Source: Citrus sinensis (lineage: Eukaryota; Streptophyta; Magnoliopsida; Sapindales; Rutaceae). From it: 64,000 nt of DNA. The notes under the pieces are model-generated. The model had not been told where the DNA came from. It worked only from the letters and a program-made list of their open reading frames with translations, and ran no database searches. Position numbers and translations under genes: made by a program. How positions within the stretch are numbered: the stretch's first letter is position 1; the number at the start of each line of letters is the position of its first letter. Shown in pieces: positions 59,637-64,000 of the stretch. The stretch is from NCBI RefSeq assembly GCF_022201045.2, contig NC_068559.1:25055501-25119500 (forward strand), in the 5' to 3' direction.

Positions 59637-62495
59637 AAAACCAATGGTGAGTGTCATTAGCCAAAGTTATCGGACAAGTAAAAATTACGCACGACAGCAC
59701 TGTCGATACCTTTAGAATTCTTTTATTGCAATTTAACCAAAACTAGAGATTTATATGTTGCAATCTTAAAAAAAAAAGGAACATTAAATCTAAAATTACT
59801 AGTTAACTGGTTGGAACTTTATAACTAAAAAAATGAGAAAGTTTAACAAAAACTAAAGACTTATTTATAATGTTGGAATCTAACTAAAAAAAATAAAATT
59901 ATGAGCATCAAACCTAAAACTGGTGGTCGATTAGTTGGAATTTTCAAAAATAAGAAAGTTTAACAAAATTAGATACTGATGAAATTAAATTGGAACAATC
60001 ATCCAACATATTGGTATTTAACTAGAAGCATAAGAATAGAACTATTTTATAGTTTTTTACAATTCATTTTACTACATTTAAAATAAATTTTATTAAAATA
60101 TTTCGTATCATTCAACATCTTTCTGTGTTGATTATTTTATTTTTTAATTTTTTTTTCAGAAAAACAAATTAATTTAATAAACAACCAGTAAAATACCGGT
60201 TGCCCAAGTCCTAAAAGCAGACTGTATTTCAGACACCCGGGCATAGTAGGATGACAACCCCAGCTCTATAAATATAAAAGAATTACACAAGTCGTTACTG
60301 ACCATGGCCGGCACAACCTTCATAAAATATTCTTAAATCCAGCCTAATTTCTTTTTTATAATTATAATTTCTCTTTCCCAACATTGTTAGAAGAAAGATT
60401 CAACCAATGTATCAAATTTGTTTATACAATTATAAAATATCTTCTTTAGTCCACAAGAACCATATGAAATACATTTCTAATGTAATAGGTTTTATATCAG
60501 GAAAAAGACAAAAGGAAACTATTAACAGAAGGAAATTAAGATAGTTTATTCACTTATTTACTTTTTTTCTTCAATCGAATTGCTCATTAAGTAGTTTAAT
60601 TCAGGCAATATAGCGAAAATTATGGTGGCTGTCCAGGACCAGGTCTTATTATTATTATTATTATTATTTTTCACTCTGTCATCGATTGATTTATTTCTTC
60701 TTCAATAAAGTGGGCTAGGATGTCGGTGCTAGATGACTTGACCATTCAACACTCTTTGTGAGACTAAAAATAAAACCATATTACATTATTATTTTGAGTA
60801 AATACTTATGTTTTAAATATTATTCAAAATAAATATAGTAGGTACTATTCAAAATAATAAATTATTAAATAAAGATTATCCTAAATATATTTATTCACAT
60901 ACAAACAAATTCTCATTATTATTATTATTATTATTATTATTTGTGTATTCTAGCTCACCAAATACACTACATGACTTCACATCACTAATTTCATAGGGTT
61001 CATTTGACACACTCTATTGCATTATAATTTATTCCATTATTTAATGTTGAGTGCATTGTGTTAAGTTGTATCGCATTAACATTATATTATATTAATGTTT
61101 TACATTGTTTGGTACTACATTAGATTATATTAATTTTATTTATAGGTTTATCCTATATTTGGTGTTTCATTACATTGTATTAATTTTGTGCTAATTAATT
61201 CAAATTAATCACTCATAATACAATAATTATATAATCTTCGACATCAATCTTCTTTCTCCAAATGCTAGCACACTTTTTTTTTCGATTTGTTAAATGTATT
61301 ATTTATTGGTTACTAATATTTTAAAAAAGTTTGAAGCAAGCTTGATAAAATCAAATATCAATTTTAATGAACAACTAATGCAAAAACTAAACAAAAATAA
61401 AAGAAAAAGTAAAAGAACATGGTCTCTTCAAAGTTTTAGTTTGACAATGAAATTGCAACAAATCTAACACCCATTCAAAAAAATTTATCAGAAAAACTCC
61501 CTTAACAACCAGTTCAATAATTACAAACGCTGATTTGACTATACATTCAAAAATAAACCCTAAATCAGAAAATAAACCCAAATTAAGAAATCAAATTTGC
61601 ATCTTGGTTATTCATGTGGTGAAGGATAGGCACGTTGATGAAGGAGCCATAGTGTCTCACAGCGAGGTGGTGGTGGGGCTGTGGTGTCACATGGTGATGG
61701 AACTGTGTTATCGCGCCATGAGATGGAAATGGAGCTACAGCAAGTCAGGATGGCATGGTGGTGGAGCAAGGCTGCCATGCATTGAAAGATGGAAGAGAAG
61801 ACAAAATTTGCTTGATGGGTGTTTCGAGAATATATATATATGAGAAGTATCTATTATTATTATTATTATTATTACCTAAGTTACATGCATGTAACTTAAC
61901 ATTAGCATTATTAGTATTATTTTACTTTTAATAAGATGTAATGCAATAATAGGTTTCCATTTTGCGGGTTTTGCCGTATTATTATTATTATTATTATTTT
62001 GTTATGTAATATTGTGTAATAGTCAAACATTGGCTTGTTAATGTTTTAATATAATTGGAGACATTAATACAACATAATGAGTGGTGCCGTAACATACTAT
62101 TTCATTTTACACTTTATCTCGAATATCAAGGAGTTTAAATTTGGGGAACAAGATGCCAGTCCTTACTCTAATAACACGATAAACAAGTGATGGTTGGGTG
62201 GGCTATAGTTTTTTTTTTTTTTACCCTTTTATTCTTCTTCTAAAGAGAGAAGCGTTTAGTATAAACATTTAAAAAAGCAAAGAGGCATTACATTCAACTA
62301 AGTCGAAAGTTAACCCATCAAATCAAAGCCGACACTTATATAATTAAAAATTAATCAGTTCACAAATTCTGAAATTTTCAAACTATTAATTAGCTTCGAA
62401 TGTTTCGATCAAACTTTAGCGCTAGAGACAGCCGAATATATTTTTTAAATTGTTACAATTACAAATATAATACAATATAAAGTTTTTTGGTATAC

Positions 62496-62542
<47 letters not shown>

Positions 62543-64000
62543 AACCTAACAATCTAGCAAGACTAATTGGATTATCTACTCTATCAAATATTTGGGAGAT
62601 ATATTTATTCATACAATAAAATCTTGCTATATTAATAACAATAGGATTGTGAGAAATTTATAAATTTATCGCATATTAATATATTGATAAATTAATAAAT
62701 AATTAATTTATGAAGAAATTTCTTAACTTTAAAAAAATATGATCACATTTTTAAAAATTATTTACTTGGTTTAATATTTAGTATGTTTTATTTGAATAGT
62801 AGTTAGTGTCTTACATTGCTAGTAATTAGATTATTGGCGAGTTTTTATACTTTATATTGAAGATAACATATGAAGTATGTCTCGCTCTTGTTAGAAAACA
62901 ATAACAAAAACTCGAATTTCGCACTATAAAAAGAGTTAGAGAATTTCAAATCAGTTTCAAGAAATAACAAATAACACTAACAACATATTTGACAAAAGTC
63001 ACATGATATATAATGTGAATTTAGTTTCAAATTAAATAACTATTAATTTATATAGTAAATGTGTCCTATGGAAAAATATATGAATTCTTTTCAATTCCAT
63101 TTTCATATATTTTTATGAAATTATTAAGCTACCATATTAACCTCGAGTCAGGACTAATAAAATCTATTATCTGAGTGAGATTATCAATTTGTAGAGTTCA
63201 AATTGACTGAGATTCTACGTTCTGTCATTTTGTGGAACAATATAAAGAAACCTTCTGGTTGCTAGTAACTGATACTCTCAACCAATCTGCTCTCAAAACA
63301 TTATTTGAGGACACGAATCATTCATGGGACTACACACACACAATGACAAAGTCCGAGATAAATTAATAACTTTGTCCAAGCCGGTTAAATTAAACAACAA
63401 TAATCAAAGTTTCAAATTAAGAAGAATTAATAATAAGAGATTTAATTATATGCTCGCACGCATAGAACAATGGTCATTAATTATTAACAAAATAAACGAA
63501 CGCGTCAGAAATTGCGGCATTGGTCCAACCACTACGACACGACTCCGGATTGGCTGATGAGATGCTTTCGTCAATTGGAGAATAAAGGGTTAAAGTTTAG
63601 GCAATACTAAAGAAGCAGCATCTCCTGCAATTCATTACTTGTACTCATTCCTATTTACGCATCGGTCTTTTTTCAATCTAATTATTTAACTATTTTTCGC
63701 TGTCTAAACGTGTCTTTAAAAAGTTATGGGTTATTTTTCGCCACCCCCCATAAGAATCGATAAATATTACCACGCACCCTAATATTTCAACAACTATTAT
63801 TGCACACCCATTCCATTAGAAATTACCATTAACTTAACTGCTACAAGGATAGAATAGTAAAATTGTAGGGATGAATAAAGGAAAAAGAAAGAAAGAAATT
63901 TGTTTTTTTCCTTCCTTCACCACAACGCCATTCACGCTCCATCTTCGTCTCTCCTCTATTCACACTCCACAACAAGCGCTTATTTTTTCCCTTTTCCATT
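59637..64000. other. AT-rich intergenic DNA to window end
   Basis: No complete gene is seen. It contains ATT/TTA microsatellites (about 60648-60667, 60916-60942, 61852-61875, 61977-61998), a (TA)n tract at 62504-62539 and a repeat-like fragment at 60165-60330. A G-rich short open stretch lies at 61610-61830. At 63725-63760 a GGGTTATTTTTCGCCACCCC sequence may be the end of another Mutator-like element running off the window. CCAAT and C/T-rich sequence at 63500-64000 could be a promoter of a gene further right. Confidence 0.45.

Noticed and set aside
61535..61843. 102-codon plus-strand frame with Gly/Trp-rich text
   Set aside because: No family resemblance, no splice partners, and an AT-rich repeat setting; chance frame or old repeat remnant.
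60640..62000. Repeated ATT/TTA runs considered as a CRISPR-like or satellite array
   Set aside because: They are ordinary trinucleotide microsatellites without conserved spacers or regular spacing.

Overview
The window is nuclear DNA of a flowering plant, most likely a woody rosid eudicot. Base composition is AT-rich, introns are GT-AG with TA-rich bodies, plant-specific families are present (FLC-type MADS box, CAMTA, CHASE-domain cytokinin receptor, DUF3339), and plant transposon types fill the gaps. Citrus/Rutaceae is my best guess from general resemblance, but nothing here proves the species.

Layout. Positions 1-8600 are gene-poor. They hold a 2.1 kb LTR retrotransposon of the gag-only (TR-GAG) type with a perfect 5-bp target duplication, a PIF/Harbinger-type element with TTA target duplication, and degenerate repeats. 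Positions 8635-12316 (+) carry exons 2 to 7 of an FLC-like MADS-box gene; its MADS exon is not in the window, so the whole left end may be its first intron. Positions 12.4-19.3 kb are AT-rich intergenic DNA with a MITE and foldbacks. At 19.3-21.0 kb (+) is a small two-exon membrane-protein gene with a 17-nt final coding exon. At 22.7 and 26.2 kb (-) lie two tandem DUF3339 genes, each encoding 69 residues. Positions 27.6-30.4 kb hold a non-autonomous Mutator-like element lying exactly between two nearly identical 240-bp direct repeats. Positions 32.3-40.5 kb (+) are a complete 13-exon CAMTA4-type calmodulin-binding transcription activator (973 aa). At 41.5-43.0 kb (+) is a two-exon single-pass membrane protein of unknown function (197 aa). 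At 44.0-46.2 kb (-) is a complete NTF2 gene (123 aa). At 46.54-46.62 kb (-) is nuclear tRNA-Ser(UGA), followed within about 40 bp by a mitochondrial insertion containing the start of nad7. Positions 48.5-53.8 kb (-) are a complete 10-exon AHK3-type cytokinin receptor histidine kinase (1033 aa). Positions 53.8-64.0 kb are intergenic, with a hAT-like MITE, microsatellites and repeat fragments.

The genes are independent eukaryotic transcription units, not an operon. Several act in signalling: cytokinin perception (AHK3 type), calcium/calmodulin-controlled transcription (CAMTA4 type) and flowering/vernalisation-type repression (FLC-like), beside a nuclear transport factor. I found no CRISPR array, phage or bacterial system. 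The most unusual structures are the 240-bp duplication around the Mutator-like element, the GC splice donor in the FLC-like gene, and the nad7 insertion beside the tRNA gene. Gene models rest on splice-site reading and protein continuity by eye; no alignment or search could be run.
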